Assembly (NCBI GenBank): GCA_000149265.1
Contig: CH001841.1
Location: 8,785 to 72,784 of the forward strand
DNA from: Ciona savignyi
Taxonomy: Eukaryota; Chordata; Ascidiacea; Phlebobranchia; Cionidae
DNA: 64,000 nucleotides
Direction: 5' to 3'
The number at the start of each line of letters is the position of its first letter. Position 1 is the stretch's first letter. The notes beneath the pieces are model-generated. The model was not told the origin of the DNA and made no database searches. It was given only the letters and a program-made list of their open reading frames with translations. The translations under genes and the position numbers were made by a program. Below, piece by piece: positions 32,530 to 45,261 of the stretch.

Positions 32530-34410
32530 ATTTAGTGGCATATTATAATACAACCAACTTTTAGCTGACTGCAGACCCTGACGCTCGAAAAAATAAAACA
32601 TTTCTACCGATAGGTGGCGCTAATAATCTCCTAGATTTGATCGACTCTCCCCCCTGGGCGCAAATAAGTTTCTTTAATATGTCTAAATTGGTGGTGATAT
32701 TAAATGATTTTACATTGATGGATATGTGTAGCAATAATCTATTGTCGGATTACAATAAAAACAAATCTGAGGACTTTACTCTTATACAAACCAGAAATGG
32801 AATTAAATCGAACTGTTTTAATTAACGGCAACCCGAGAAAGCATTTTAGGAATTGCTTTTTAGCTAGAATAAGGAACCCAAACTAAATGTTCTTATTGAC
32901 CGCATAATGTTTTCTACAGCCTACTTATGCATATAAAAATGTAATAAAATAAATACTGCTTATTTAACTTTTTTAGGCTCGTATTCATTTTTTTAACGAT
33001 TTTTTGTCGAAATTATAAACAACTCTCTATATGGTTATACATAAAAATGTGTAAAAATTAAAACATAAGGTGAAACAATCCTGATAAGCAACTAAGGATT
33101 GTTTTTACTGTCTATAAAAAAAAACAATCTAAATATACATAAGTTCGGGAAAGTCTAATTTTCAATTATTAAACTAAATGTAGTAATAATGAAATAAACC
33201 TGTATAACCCTAGTACCGGAAAAGTGCGTTGCAGGTAATAGAAATAGGTGTCGGGATTCAATTAAAACAAACATCCTTTTTAGTTTCTTTTAGTAACGGA
33301 AGAGAAAGTGTAATGAAAATTGACCGGATGATACCCAACCACATTTACTTTTGCTTTATGTTTGCACTTCGCACTTTCCCCAATTTCCAGCGGTGAAAGA
33401 ACCAGGCGTCGATACATCGGAAACGGGCCACAGGAAAAATCTAGCGCACACATTTGCGTACACAGGTGCAACGTGAGATAGCGCTGTGACAAAGTGGATT
33501 TCAACGTGCCGAATGTTGACCATCTAACATTAATTGTTTGCCGAGTAAAGCATTATCAATCGCGGCTTTGAAAGTTGTTTTCGAAAAGTATTCCAACATG
33601 TTTGAAGGAAATATTCTGTAAACCAGCAAAACAACATCGATAATAACAAGTGTAATGTAATTCGAATGCAGCTGGTATCGTGAATAAATATGTATCGGCA
33701 AAGGTAATAATCGGTTAAAGGTGTTTATGAAATTGTTTTACACCGGCTTATCCAGGCGATCTATATTAACCCAACACAATGTGACTGGTTTAAAGACATT
33801 ATCCCGATGTCGCTGTTATCCCTACAGCAGTTGATGACATCATGTAGATTATACGACTTATAGTGCAGCTGCAATACTGCGGGAGAGCAATACATGTATG
33901 CTTTGATAAAACGCACAAAACCCATAAAAACATTCATTCGGTACTAAACTGAAACATTTAACTGATTGCAACAAAAAAACAAGTACAAGAGCCGAATTAA
34001 AGTCAAGGGTTCGCCGTAGTAACAGACAATTAATACGACGTCAGATTAAAACAAAGCGTCTGAAACGCAATGCAAATATTAGCGGAATCGGAAGGTCATC
34101 CGACCGAAATACAAAACAGTTCATTGGTCGCTGCAAAGCAGGTCCGGCAATCACAGTGCCCGCAATAAAGTCCCGGCAATCGCGAAAAGCTGGCCTCGCT
34201 GCTTTACAATCCGTTTAGCAAACACACATCGTTCAATGAGAATTCGACAAATTGAACTCTTTTAAGCCTACAAAATATGGCTTCAATCAACTATAGAATG
34301 CCTTTTATATATATAACCGAACAAAATTAACCTATTGAGGTACATTTGATTGTTGCTAAACTGAACGTCCTATATTTAGGTTCAAATTTGAATTACGTTA
34401 TTTTACTTTC
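32530..34410. other. Gene-free stretch upstream of FoxA
   Basis: No supported gene. Short frames at 32637-32825 and 33280-33701 carry no domain. The DNA is a candidate distal regulatory region for FoxA. Confidence 0.5.
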
Positions 34411-34445
34411 CGTCTTATACGTAAATATATTTTACGTATAAGACG
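34411..34445. repeat. Perfect 15-bp hairpin upstream of FoxA
   Basis: CGTCTTATACGTAAA, a 5-nt loop TATAT, then the exact reverse complement. It lies about 2.4 kb upstream of the FoxA start codon. Confidence 0.95.
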
Positions 34446-34625
34446 CTGGGTAGAAAACCCAACAAACCGCAAAACATTTTAATATTTGCAGTTTATGTAA
34501 ATCGTAAAAGTTTAAAGTACAACTTGTTTTTAGTATGCTATCGGCATTTAATTTTAGAGTGCAAACTGAAAAGCCGGCAGCCATTTTGATCGCTCGTTTC
34601 CTTGTGGGTAAATTAACTGCACCTA

Positions 34626-34775
34626 CGATAAAAAATTAGCAAAATAGTCTTTCAAGTGACATCAATATAGATCCGAGATAAAGATCATTAGAGAGTGTAG
34701 TAAATGTTGCAAGTTCTCAAAGTTCAATTCGTTTAGAAATTTCTAATTCTTAGTCCTTATCAAAGACCGATAAGT
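34626..34775. promoter_or_regulatory. Candidate GATA/Tcf enhancer cluster upstream of FoxA
   Basis: Four GATA-type sites (GATAA at 34627, AGATAA at 34676, TTATC at 34757, GATAAG at 34769) fall within 150 bp. A Tcf-like ATCAAAG at 34759-34765 overlaps one of them. In ascidians maternal Gata and beta-catenin/Tcf inputs set up early blastomere gene expression, so this is a plausible early enhancer; that link is inference. Confidence 0.35.
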
Positions 34776-36342
34776 GCGACATTGGCAGGTCAGTGCAAGT
34801 TGTCCCAGATTGGAAAAGTGCGAATCGCTTTGATTCCGGTTAAACTGGAACAGCCTACTTTCACTACCTCGCAAATCATATTTGCTTTAATTAATAATTC
34901 ATTTACTTAGAATTTTATGCCTAATAATAATCAATTTGCTAATTAAAATTGTACCGTACTAAATGCTGTTTTTAATAACTTTTTGCATAATAAAAAGAAA
35001 AAAACATAACAATGTTTAAACATTCCCAAAAATAACATTTTGTAAAAATATATAACTTATTCCTGGTTGAATTTCTACATTTCGAATTATACCATTTCAA
35101 CATAGTTAAACAAAATTACTTGTTGTGTTAATAAGTTTTAGTCTTAACTTGTTTTCAGGAAATTTGTCTGAAAACAGTTGTACCCAACTGCCGCAAAGTT
35201 TCCAAGGCCGAAATCAAATATTTGCCTCAGAAACGTAAGACGAGTGCCGCGGATCTCGCACTAAGAAACCCCGGTCTTAATTTTAACTTGTCTCAAAAAC
35301 TAAATTTCTTTTAGTGAATATTCTAAGACTTGCTTTTAAATGAACAATAGTTGTAAACCCAAGTAAAATCGGCTCCAACCCATTCATTTAAGAAACATCG
35401 CTAAGTTTGCATTTAATTTAACAAATATTGCATTTAATTTAGACCTACTTAAAATGTATAATATATCAGGTCACCAAAAATATTTATATGGCGAAAAGGT
35501 GTTGTATTATTCTTGGTATGTGTACGATTCAAATAGTAATGGTGTTTGGTGATCGGATATGGATCGCTTATTAAGCAAACTTGGCATATTTGTCAATGTA
35601 TTTAGATTGCCCAACATAAACCTATCGACTCACCAATATATGTCCACAAATATGCGTGAATTGACTTGGTAAACATTGAAATAGTAGCCAGACTGTTTGA
35701 ACAGTTTACTGGATAAACTTATACAGTTATGTAGTTAACAAAGAGTTTAGGAATCTTGGAATATGGAAATGAATCAAATTAGAGGTACTTCATTAACTAA
35801 TTAGAATCCTTAGGTATTGTTTGCCCACTAGGAACACGATAGTGATATCAGTTATAAAAAGGGCGGTGTTGCTTTTAACATAGCCTGACTGTGGACAGAG
35901 GGACATTTCTAAAGCGAGCGACGCTTGACCAGCGGCGGTGCGAAAAAGGGTCCCGATAAGAAGGAAAAAAGAAAGTACAGGGACTCCAAAGTCGGCACTC
36001 TGGGTTATAAGCGAGCAGGAATTTATTGTCAGCCACAACAGTCATTTCATTCTTACATAGAAGAATAGTTAAAGGTTTCATTTCGCTAGTTTATTTTAAT
36101 GCATTATTAAATGCAGCGTAACAAGCATTGAAATGTTAGGTTGAGGTTTAGTTGAAAACTGTACGATTTATTTAAAATAATTTGGTTGAAAAGTAGTTTT
36201 AGTTTGTAAAAATCAAAGTAGTAGACAGCAGGCTAAATATATCAAACTTTTTTTAAAATGAGTTAGCATTCTATGAAATTTGTTAAAGCTTGGTCGTTAG
36301 GGGTCGCTAAGAGCTCATGTTGACACGTAGGTGAGCGGCGCC

Positions 36343-36762
36343 GGTTAAATAGAGGCATAAGCTTGGTTTTCAGGAGTTGTTTGCCGTCGGTGGATTTGCG
36401 GTGACCCTCGTCGTGTTGGATTAAGGTTACGTTTCAATTACACAATTTACCAGTTTTATTTAGATTCACCGTGTAACAGATATAAGGTAAAAGGTATCGA
36501 GAGGAATGCGTGTTGCGTAAGCCCAGGGAAAATGTCACCCGAGCTATTTTGATCAATGTTTGGAGCATAAATAAGTTTAAAACGATTAAAATTACATATT
36601 AATATTGAAAGACTTTATTTAAATTGTTGTTAAATTTGTTTTAGTTAGGTTTTTTGTCAAAACACGGTCCCGCTATTTGGTTTTCAAGTTTGCCTTGTCC
36701 GCCATTTTACTTTTCATTCAAGTAAATTGCTCAACGTTTTGACAAATCATTTTCTATTTCAG
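36343..36762 (+). promoter_or_regulatory. FoxA proximal promoter / 5' UTR intron candidate
   Basis: A TTAAATAGAGG stretch near 36345 is TATA-like. A possible donor (AAG|GTAAAAGG near 36485) and a strong acceptor (TTTTCTATTTCAG, ending 36762) could remove a 5' UTR intron. Alternatively the acceptor could take the ascidian spliced leader. It lies 76 nt upstream of the start codon. Confidence 0.4.
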
Positions 36763-36838
36763 ATATTTGAAACTTGTTAATACTTACACTGATACTGCTA
36801 TTTGTGAAAGCTCTTTGGATTATATTTGCGATTGCAAA

Positions 36839-38590
36839 ATGATGTTGTCCTCCCCACCGTCAAAGTACCAACCATTCCAACAGTCATATGCTACTGGCAT
36901 GAACAACATGGCGAACGGGATGCAACCGTCTTATGTCAACCCAATGAACACAATGTCGCTCACAGCTGCTGGAAATCAATTTAACCAAGCATTACCACAA
37001 GGTTATGGCGGTATGTCCCTGAATGGAATGGGGTCTGGTGCAATGAGTGGACATTCGCCTCATAGCGTACAAATGGCGGCGGCCGCGGCAGCTGCAGTCG
37101 GATCCCCGCCGATGGGTTCTGCGTACGCGGGAATGGGCCCGGGCGTTGGGATCACACCGAATATGGCGCTCATGTTGAACAGAAGAACAGAGAAAGCGTA
37201 CAGAAGAAACTACACCCATGCCAAGCCACCGTATAGTTATATCTCACTGATTACTATGGCTTTGCAGTCATCGCCAAACAAAATGATGACTTTGAGTGAA
37301 ATCTACAATTGGATCATGGATCTTTTCCCATTCTACCGTCAGAACCAACAAAGATGGCAGAACTCGATCAGACACAGTTTGTCATTCAACGATTGCTTCG
37401 TTAAAGTTCCAAGATCTGCGGATAAACCAGGCAAAGGTTCATACTGGTCACTACACCCCGACGCTGGAAATATGTTCGAAAATGGCTGCTACCTGAGAAG
37501 ACAAAAGCGGTTCAAGAGCGACAAGAAATCTAAGGGGGCGGGACCGAGTTCAGAAGAACATTCCCCACTAGAAAACATTCCAAATGATGCAGTGACCCCA
37601 CCGCCTTCGCTTTCTAACCCGGGATCCACAAACAACAGTCCACATGACAGCCATGGAACTTACGCGGAATCAGATTCAGACAATAAGTCACCTGGACTGG
37701 CAACCTCTTCCTTACCAAGCCACGATCAGATGCAGTACAACCATGCTGCGCTTGGACATGAGATGCTTCAACAGATCCAACCAACCCACGAAAGCTCATC
37801 GACCCATCAATCCCGACCTAACCCTGCATATGCTGTCGAACACCCTGAAAAATTAATGCAGAACCAACACCACCATTCACATCAGCAACCAACTGCCGTA
37901 GAAGTATGTTCACCTTCAAATACCCCGACTTCTGAGAACATTCCTTTGAACACTCATTCGCTGCATGAAATGGTGCCGGCTAATGAGAAAAGCGACGACA
38001 GGGCCCACCATAATGCGCCACACTCAATGAACCAAGAACATCACTTGGTATCGCACGAACAAGACCCACATCACTTGTACTCTCATTACGCCCAAGCAAC
38101 AGCGTATGCTGCCGCTGTGCAACATAACTCATTTGCAGCTGTAGCCGCCGCTCATTCGTTTGCACCTCATCCCTTCTCAATAAGCAGCCTCATGAACGTT
38201 ACCGATCACCAGCAGCAACATTACCAGCAACACCCTCACCACCAAACCTATACACCAGCAAAGGATTTGAGGGCATATCAAGATGCGGTGCAATATTACA
38301 ACAACGGCATGAACTCTCTCACCGGTCTTATGCCACCTCCTGTGAATGACTCAGTACCAGCGCAGTGTACGATTGCATCGTCAGGTTCGCCTGTAAACTC
38401 AGCATCGTCGTCGTCAGTTTCAACACCGTCACCGTCATCGTCTTCCTCTACGTCACATTACTCCAATGGCCTCCACTACCCGTTGCATCACAGCCAGCAA
38501 CACCAGTTACACCTGCAGAGCGACCATCTAACCCACCAACCGGACCACACCGACGCCGCTTTCTACCCAGGGTGCGTACCAGCAAACTAA
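36839..38590 (+). CDS. Foxa.a: FoxA (HNF3-type) forkhead transcription factor, ascidian Foxa.a-like
   Basis: Single coding exon of 583 residues, starting at the first of two adjacent ATGs ([15 protein letters not shown]). The forkhead DNA-binding domain spans about residues 127-226 ([15 protein letters not shown], recognition helix [15 protein letters not shown], then [20 protein letters not shown] and the basic RRQKRFK wing). FoxA-specific C-terminal blocks are present: [10 protein letters not shown] (region II), [12 protein letters not shown] and a terminal [11 protein letters not shown] resembling region III. Outside the domains the protein is rich in Met/Gly, then His/Gln and Ser. FoxA factors are nuclear pioneer activators; in Ciona this gene specifies endoderm, notochord and other axial fates. 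The frame is also open upstream to the acceptor at 36762, but without an ATG. A polyadenylation signal AATAAA lies at 38711-38716. Confidence 0.98.
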   Translation: MMLSSPPSKYQPFQQSYATGMNNMANGMQPSYVNPMNTMSLTAAGNQFNQALPQGYGGMSLNGMGSGAMSGHSPHSVQMAAAAAAAVGSPPMGSAYAGMGPGVGITPNMALMLNRRTEKAYRRNYTHAKPPYSYISLITMALQSSPNKMMTLSEIYNWIMDLFPFYRQNQQRWQNSIRHSLSFNDCFVKVPRSADKPGKGSYWSLHPDAGNMFENGCYLRRQKRFKSDKKSKGAGPSSEEHSPLENIPNDAVTPPPSLSNPGSTNNSPHDSHGTYAESDSDNKSPGLATSSLPSHDQMQYNHAALGHEMLQQIQPTHESSSTHQSRPNPAYAVEHPEKLMQNQHHHSHQQPTAVEVCSPSNTPTSENIPLNTHSLHEMVPANEKSDDRAHHNAPHSMNQEHHLVSHEQDPHHLYSHYAQATAYAAAVQHNSFAAVAAAHSFAPHPFSISSLMNVTDHQQQHYQQHPHHQTYTPAKDLRAYQDAVQYYNNGMNSLTGLMPPPVNDSVPAQCTIASSGSPVNSASSSSVSTPSPSSSSSTSHYSNGLHYPLHHSQQHQLHLQSDHLTHQPDHTDAAFYPGCVPAN

Positions 38591-39300
38591 AGCAAGCACG
38601 TACTAAGCTCTACTAATACTAAACGGTGCATGTAGATAAGCTGTTTTTAGCAATTAAACCAGCCCTCAAAGCATGTATCACAACCCCAAATAACCGCCAG
38701 TGTTGGTACGAATAAAAACACTGTGTCTCTGCAGCTGTCCGTGTTGCTCCATCGAAATAGTTTCTTTTTTGTATTTGATTATTTTGTCTATTTATTGTTT
38801 GTATTTGCTCGCTTTGCTTAACCTGGTAGCGTGGTTACAGCATATGACCACGCTCCTTAACAAATACTGCATAAGTAATCTGTAACTGCTGCATATTATT
38901 TCCGAATGGCAAATTCCAGTTTTCAATCAACAACAGTAATACGCTTCTCAATGCCAAGTATGAATCTGTGCAATTGAATTGCATGCCTTTTCTTGTTTGT
39001 ACTTTCGCCAATAGTTTCTAAAAGACTTGCTTGGACTATACATGGTGCTATCGAGCAATATTCGCCATATTGAAAACTGTGCATTGGATTTTGTAAATAC
39101 ATTGCGTTTTGTACAATTCCATTCTGTTTCTAGTCCAATACATCAGCATGCAACTTAACTAAACCAACTATCAACACTGATGATAAGTATTCGAATGGAT
39201 AACTAAAAATATAGGCCGATAACGGAAACTTACAGTTTAGTATGAACATGTACGTTAGAAACATTTGCTTTATACAATAAATAATTGATAGTAACAGAAT
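38591..39300 (+). other. FoxA 3' UTR and flank
   Basis: AATAAA motifs at 38711-38716 and 39276-39281 could end short and long 3' UTRs. No other coding sequence is seen. Confidence 0.5.
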
Positions 39301-42300
39301 AGCTGAAATTATAATCCATACTGGCAATTACTTTATTATTGGAAATAATTTAGAGCATTGTAACATAAATCCAATACAGTGACATTTCAAATATATATGA
39401 TAGTTTTCATAAATCTATTTGTTGAAGTAGTGCATTTGTAATTTTGAAAAATATGGTGGACGATTTTCCGCCATTTTGGTTCATGGTCAAGTTTTAGTCT
39501 AGACTTGTTTCGCTTTCTGTCGCTAGGTTTCAGTATAATCGCATTCCATAGTTTGTAGTTAGATGCGTTTCGGTTAAAAAGTATGTTCGTATGTTTGTGA
39601 GAAAATCCGTAATTTTATCGCACATGGTAAATATATATATATATAGCCTATATATATATATATATAAATGTTTATGAATAAAATTATTACAATCGCAAGA
39701 GCCTAACACCGAAAAAAAGAAAGTGCGGTAATACAATAGCTTACAATTAGTTGAAGTAATTAGGAACCCAATTCTAAAAGTATGGTAAAAGAAGAGCATT
39801 CTAATATGTTTTATATCTGTTTGGTGTATCTTATTTCCAAATATTTTGTGTACAATTTTTAGTTGATTTTTCACAACTGCGAGTTACTATGATGGGTGTG
39901 ATGTGTTTGAGTAATTAGAAATAGGATTCGAAGGGATCAATTTTCGGGAGAAGCAGTTTAAGTGAATCTATACACTGCTTCAATGAGCTTAGCCCTAGCT
40001 CCTGCCATGGCACATACCAGTATAAAAGTCGATTGGCTTATAGCCAACGCACAGGACGTGTTAAAGCCACCGTGGCGCAACCTGTGCTGACGCGAAACCC
40101 GATTTTAAGAGCCACAGAAATTGTATAACCTAAAAAAGAGTGGGTAGTTGTGTAGTTTCTTTATCTTGTCGGTATGTATTCTCTTAGCTATGGATTTTGT
40201 GTCATAAGCTGCGCTATAGTGTAAGAATCATTCCTCCTTTCACTACTACAGCGCAGTATTACCTATATAGAGTTGACGTTGAAAACTTTCTGCCTCGTTA
40301 TCGAACGGGCCTTGGTGTTTAAAAGGTAAAATTCCTTTCGTAAATTTTAGGAACTAATGGCCGCATTTTGGCAAGGTTTTCTGACAGCTATTTGGCTAGA
40401 CCACGATGCGCTGTCATTTGATACTACGGCATGTCCATTCATTGTTTACCGCAGAGCGTGCCTCAATTTTCACAAATTTGGCACACGGGTGGCAAAAACT
40501 ACTTGTACTCTACGCGCCTCGGCAATCGTGTGTGTACCAGATCAGAAAATTAACGTGATGGATCGGCGCTCAGTGTTTTTCGAAACTTGAAAATTAGCTA
40601 CCGAGGTCTCAACGCATCCGCTGACGCGCTCTAAATGGCGTGACTCGCATCCCGTAAAGTAAAATCTCTAAATTTTCTCAAAGCACCTGTAAAAATGCTC
40701 CTATAATTTAGGTCACTTCACTGCAGCTGGTGTTAAGGCAGTAACATGAGAAGATTCGCCTGCGCCCAATAATTCCTTTATTTATGGAAAGGTTAGGTTG
40801 TTGATATTATTTTATTGGTACTTGTGTTGAAAGATGCGTTTAGATTCGGACTGTCGCCTCTAACGCAACGATCCATTACTGCTTCTGTCAGTATAGTGAG
40901 ATAACGTACGACCAGAATACGGTCATGCCTCGTATGCAACTAAGAGTTTCAGCCCACTGGAACAACATTGGTGGCCATTTATTTTAAACTAATTTTAAAC
41001 AATTGGGAGCATGGACATAAAACTAGCCCAATACATATTACTAAACAAAACTGAATATCAATTAAAATGTCAAAATATTAACACATTTTAAGTTTCCACG
41101 TCGTAGCCATTCATATATATTATTAAATTATGGTATATTGTGGGTTAGAGGTGAACGGTTGCCCAAATAGTTGTTTGACTAACAAATAGTACTTTAGTTG
41201 GGAGGTACTGAGCGTTCTGTTCACACTGCTTTAGATGTGTTACATTGAAAGACGCTTGTCGCATCTCAAAAACAACACGCGCACGAGCCCCAAGTGATTG
41301 TATTACTTGCGAGTGTACACTGAATAAGTGGTCAGGTGGACACTCGCTACTTAACCATGCTTGTTTGTTGTCGTTGAACGGTGTAAATCCAAAGCTTATC
41401 TTATCGGTAGAAGGAATGAAAATACATCACTTTGTGTTTAAATCCCATCATTTAGCTGAATGTGTTAAAATTTCTTGGTTTTAAATCAGTGTTTTTTAAA
41501 TATATTATTCTAAATATATTATACAGATAAAAATATATACATATATATGTGAGTAAATTGTTTGTCGATCGCTTTATTAGGTTGTGTTGGAGGTAGGAGG
41601 CTTCGTATAAATGATAAATCGATGCCTGACATCGCACTTTCTGTCCTGGATTTGTGTGACGTAGAAACTGGATTGAGCGGGCTATTGTGTACGTGGGCTA
41701 TTGTGGCTTGTGTGGGCACTTACGTAAGTAGGTCCGTGCTATATTGATAGGACCACCACGTAGTTGCGAAATAGCGCCGAATGAAAGAGAACGTGGCAGG
41801 TTATACATAATACATCTCCAATGTTATTGTCCGTAAAATAATTTCCCAGACGTTCGGTGTTCGTATTAAGACTTTGAATTTCATACTTGTCGGCGGCATT
41901 TCTTGCGACGATAACGCAAGAAATTAGTTTTATGTAAAAAACGTACCAGTCGATAAAGGTGGTACACAAAGAAGACGAACAGAACTGCGCCCAGCAATAA
42001 GTGGTGCTCAGCGGATCGATTCTTTCTGTTGATAACCAGCGGGTAAAATCGCGAAAAAAATCACTTTAGATCCTCCATAAGCCCGTAGCTGTTGCGAGCC
42101 ACTCCAACTTCCCACTTTCACCAACGCGCAGCACTTGTTCGACGGCACCAGTCGAGTGCCACTAGCATCTCCAAACGGCACTCGTCGAAAACACGCCGTC
42201 CAAACCAAGTCATTACACGGCCTCGGCAGATATAAATCCCCAGATAACGCTTTGATCTTTAATTATGATAAGCTTTGATTCGGTAACAAGTGCTGTAATA

Positions 42301-45170
42301 AGCGATCTGGAGATTGGACTGCGGGTAATCAGAAGAAAATTACCGCGTTGTAAATTTAGGCCATTTTATCTATGTACTATTGCAAACTACATTGGTGACT
42401 TAATAATATATACAAAATCAAAAGTATTTATGCGATATCTAATAATCGGTCACTTGTGTTTTTTCAACAAAAAACATTGGCCGTTTAGTTTATCAAATCA
42501 ATTGGACTCGTTTTTTAAAATTTGTTGCAACAATTTGGTGTGTGCTAAACTCAGCATTTGCGTATCATAGTATCTTTGTGGACTAATGCGTGTAAAAGTA
42601 CACCTCGAATACAATACTTACCCTTCAACGAAATAACCGTGAGATATTGGTGATAAAAACGTCGTTGTAGTGTCTAAACCGAAACTTAAGCTGTAAGTAT
42701 ACGTCTGACCCTACTGTCACACGTGTGCAACTGCCTGGTCCTGTTGGTGGTCATTGTAAAGGGTCAAATTCTGGGTGACCTTAAGTGGACACCGTATACA
42801 TTCAAGTGCAAACTTTGGACAGTTAACGACCGAACGCAATCCGAGAAATTGAGACCTTGGCTCGTTAACACGAAAGTGGTTATACGGGGAATTAGACACC
42901 CGAACGCAAAATGAATGGACGTCTCATTTATTAGATCGAGTATATTTAATTCCAACTCTATCCAATATTTAAACGGTAAAAATTTATTAGTTTTTTTTTC
43001 CGGTGATTTACTATAGCTTTATGATAAACCATCAACGTAATTGTTATGAAGGCATATACGTAACTCATTCTAGCAACGTAGTGTTACAATTAGTCGAATC
43101 GGTTCAGATTTTAACAATTCAACCGAACGTCGTCGATTATATGATCCATTACCTGTCTTTACAACTATTGTTGTTTACTGTGAATAATTTCTTTGCCTGT
43201 TTTGAAAGAGTTCCAAAAAATCAGTGTAAGTTTTTCTTTTCTATTGTAGAGCTCGGTTTTAATGGTTAGTAGAATAGTTGGCTAAGTGGATGGCCTTGTT
43301 TTGGGTAGGCGGCTGAAAGAGTTCTAATAATGTTGATGTACCGATCAGAGCATAAAACGCACGACAACACAGAGCAAGCGCGATCAGATTACCATAGAAG
43401 ACGGGATTTAAAGTAAAACTGTATTTATTAGCTGCCTTTACAATGTGAATTTGGTGTCGATTTTAACAATGCAAAAGTAACTTGATAACGCATTAGCTTC
43501 TAAAAGTCTAAAGATCTAAAATTTAAGAAAAGCTGCAAATGAACCGGTTGGAGTAATTTTTTCGCTCTTTGTATGTTCGAGAAAATGTAAGTTTAACCTT
43601 TCTACAGCATGGCTTAATATTGAGACTTTAATGTTATTAATCATCTTCAGAGGAGATTATACTATGCGTATAAAAGTAAACACTTTATTGTTTAAAACAA
43701 CTTGGTTTAAGTCTACAAGGGAAAATATTATTTTCAGCGGTACACTGCACATTGTATCCAAGAAAACTTATCCATATGGCTTTTGCCGTGATCCGTACTA
43801 CAAATCAACCGCATAAGCGCCAGAGACAATAACAATCGACGAAACCGCCTAACAATTTGTTTTTAATTTTTTTTTCCGAAAGTAGATTTAAACTAGTCAT
43901 TTTTTCTTTTGAGCATATTATTTAATAAGTAAAGTTGGATTTTGCTGTACAGGTGGTCATAATATATATGTGTGAAGTTGTACAGTAATCCTTGTCAAGG
44001 ATCAATCATTTGCATTTTCATTTTACAAATTGTTCACTCACTACATTTTCTTTTAAATATATAATTTTATATACAAAAAAACATGATTTTTTTAATTTGT
44101 ATAAAGATGTCAAACGTTCATAAGACATAGGTAACTTTTCTTAACAATTATATCTGATTTCTAATGATTACTTTTTAATAGCCTAGCCCAAGTTTGCAAA
44201 TAGCGCAACGGTACTACCATTATTATTTGAAACAATCATTTTTGCCAGCCTATCTACGTAACAGGAGGGTAGTAAGCCCATAGAAAGCATTGGTTGTATT
44301 TCCCTCTGTATAAAATAACGAGGCGCGGATCGACCAACCCTTCTTTATGTAAAGAGTCTCAGTAAACATTGACATACTACGGCCGTGTTGGGTGCAAGTA
44401 AACAAAGCAGAATTCATTCATAGTATTCCTTACTATTCAACTGTACTCATCCATCTACATTTAAAATTATTGAAAAAATGAAAAACCAAAATAGAGCAAC
44501 GCAATAACAGGCGGAATAGAATATAGCAACCAAATATCGAACATCGTAAGAAATTTCGGGTTCACATGCCTCGGTATTTATTAGATAGGATATATACGAC
44601 TGGTGAACTCAGTAGTTTTTCTTTTTAAGCGCAAAATGGCGTCCGTCTGCATCTCAATTCTACCTTACGACCGCCCACTCAAGCTCATAAACTACTGCCG
44701 GCAAACTACGTGGTATTTATTAAAAAAATAGTTTTGGAAGCAATAATATTTATCATGACTGTTTATTGTTGTTAATATCACATTTTGGTTATACTTAAAA
44801 GAAATTACAAATCAAACTAGTACGCATAAGTATTGCAATAACAACTATCTAATTAAGATCGAGTTCTATTTTTTTAAATTTAGGTCTTTCTAAAAATACA
44901 ATATAAAATATAAAAACCAATTTACGAGGCAAAATGTGTTTTTTTAAATTCGTGCATGGCCTATTTTGTTGGTGCATGGAAGTTTATTGCTGTAATATTT
45001 AACTTGACTGGTAGCCAGCAAATACACACAACACAGTGTGATATATCGGTTTCAGCACTTCTGTTACCAAAATAAAACTTTACGTTTTAGTCGAACCACA
45101 AGGTTCCATTGGCAGACGATCCTTATGTATTGTAAGCGAGTGAAAACTGAACGTGACATTTTCTGTTTGT
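39301..45170. other. Gene-free interval downstream of FoxA
   Basis: There are two TA microsatellites separated by GCC at about 39632-39666, which can fold on themselves. An imperfect hairpin occurs at about 40209-40256 (CTGCGCTATAGTG with CACTACTACAGCGCAG). No frame carries a domain. Confidence 0.45.
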
Positions 45171-45178
45171 TCTTCCAG

Positions 45179-45261
45179 GAATCGGTCGTCGTGCAGAAGG
45201 ACAAGCGTTGAAAGCTCGAGGCCAATTGCTTACTCAAGCTCTCATCATATTCAACAAATGA
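45179..45261 (+). CDS. Possible terminal coding exon, product unknown
   Basis: A strong acceptor (TTTGTTCTTCCAG, ending 45178) is followed in one frame by IGRRAEGQALKARGQLLTQA and a further seven residues to a TGA. The composition (Arg, Ala, Gln, Leu; helix-like) is unlike the surrounding AT-rich noise. I could not find an upstream exon, so this may be the end of a gene with small exons, part of a non-coding RNA, or chance. Confidence 0.25.

Noticed and set aside
36767-36838. Apparent FoxA start at 36767
   Set aside because: That codon is TTG. The first ATGs are at 36839 and 36842 and match the expected FoxA N terminus.
41625-41721. ATG frame ending in a perfect GTAAGT donor
   Set aside because: No partner exon or domain was found, and the opposite strand is equally open; chance is more likely.
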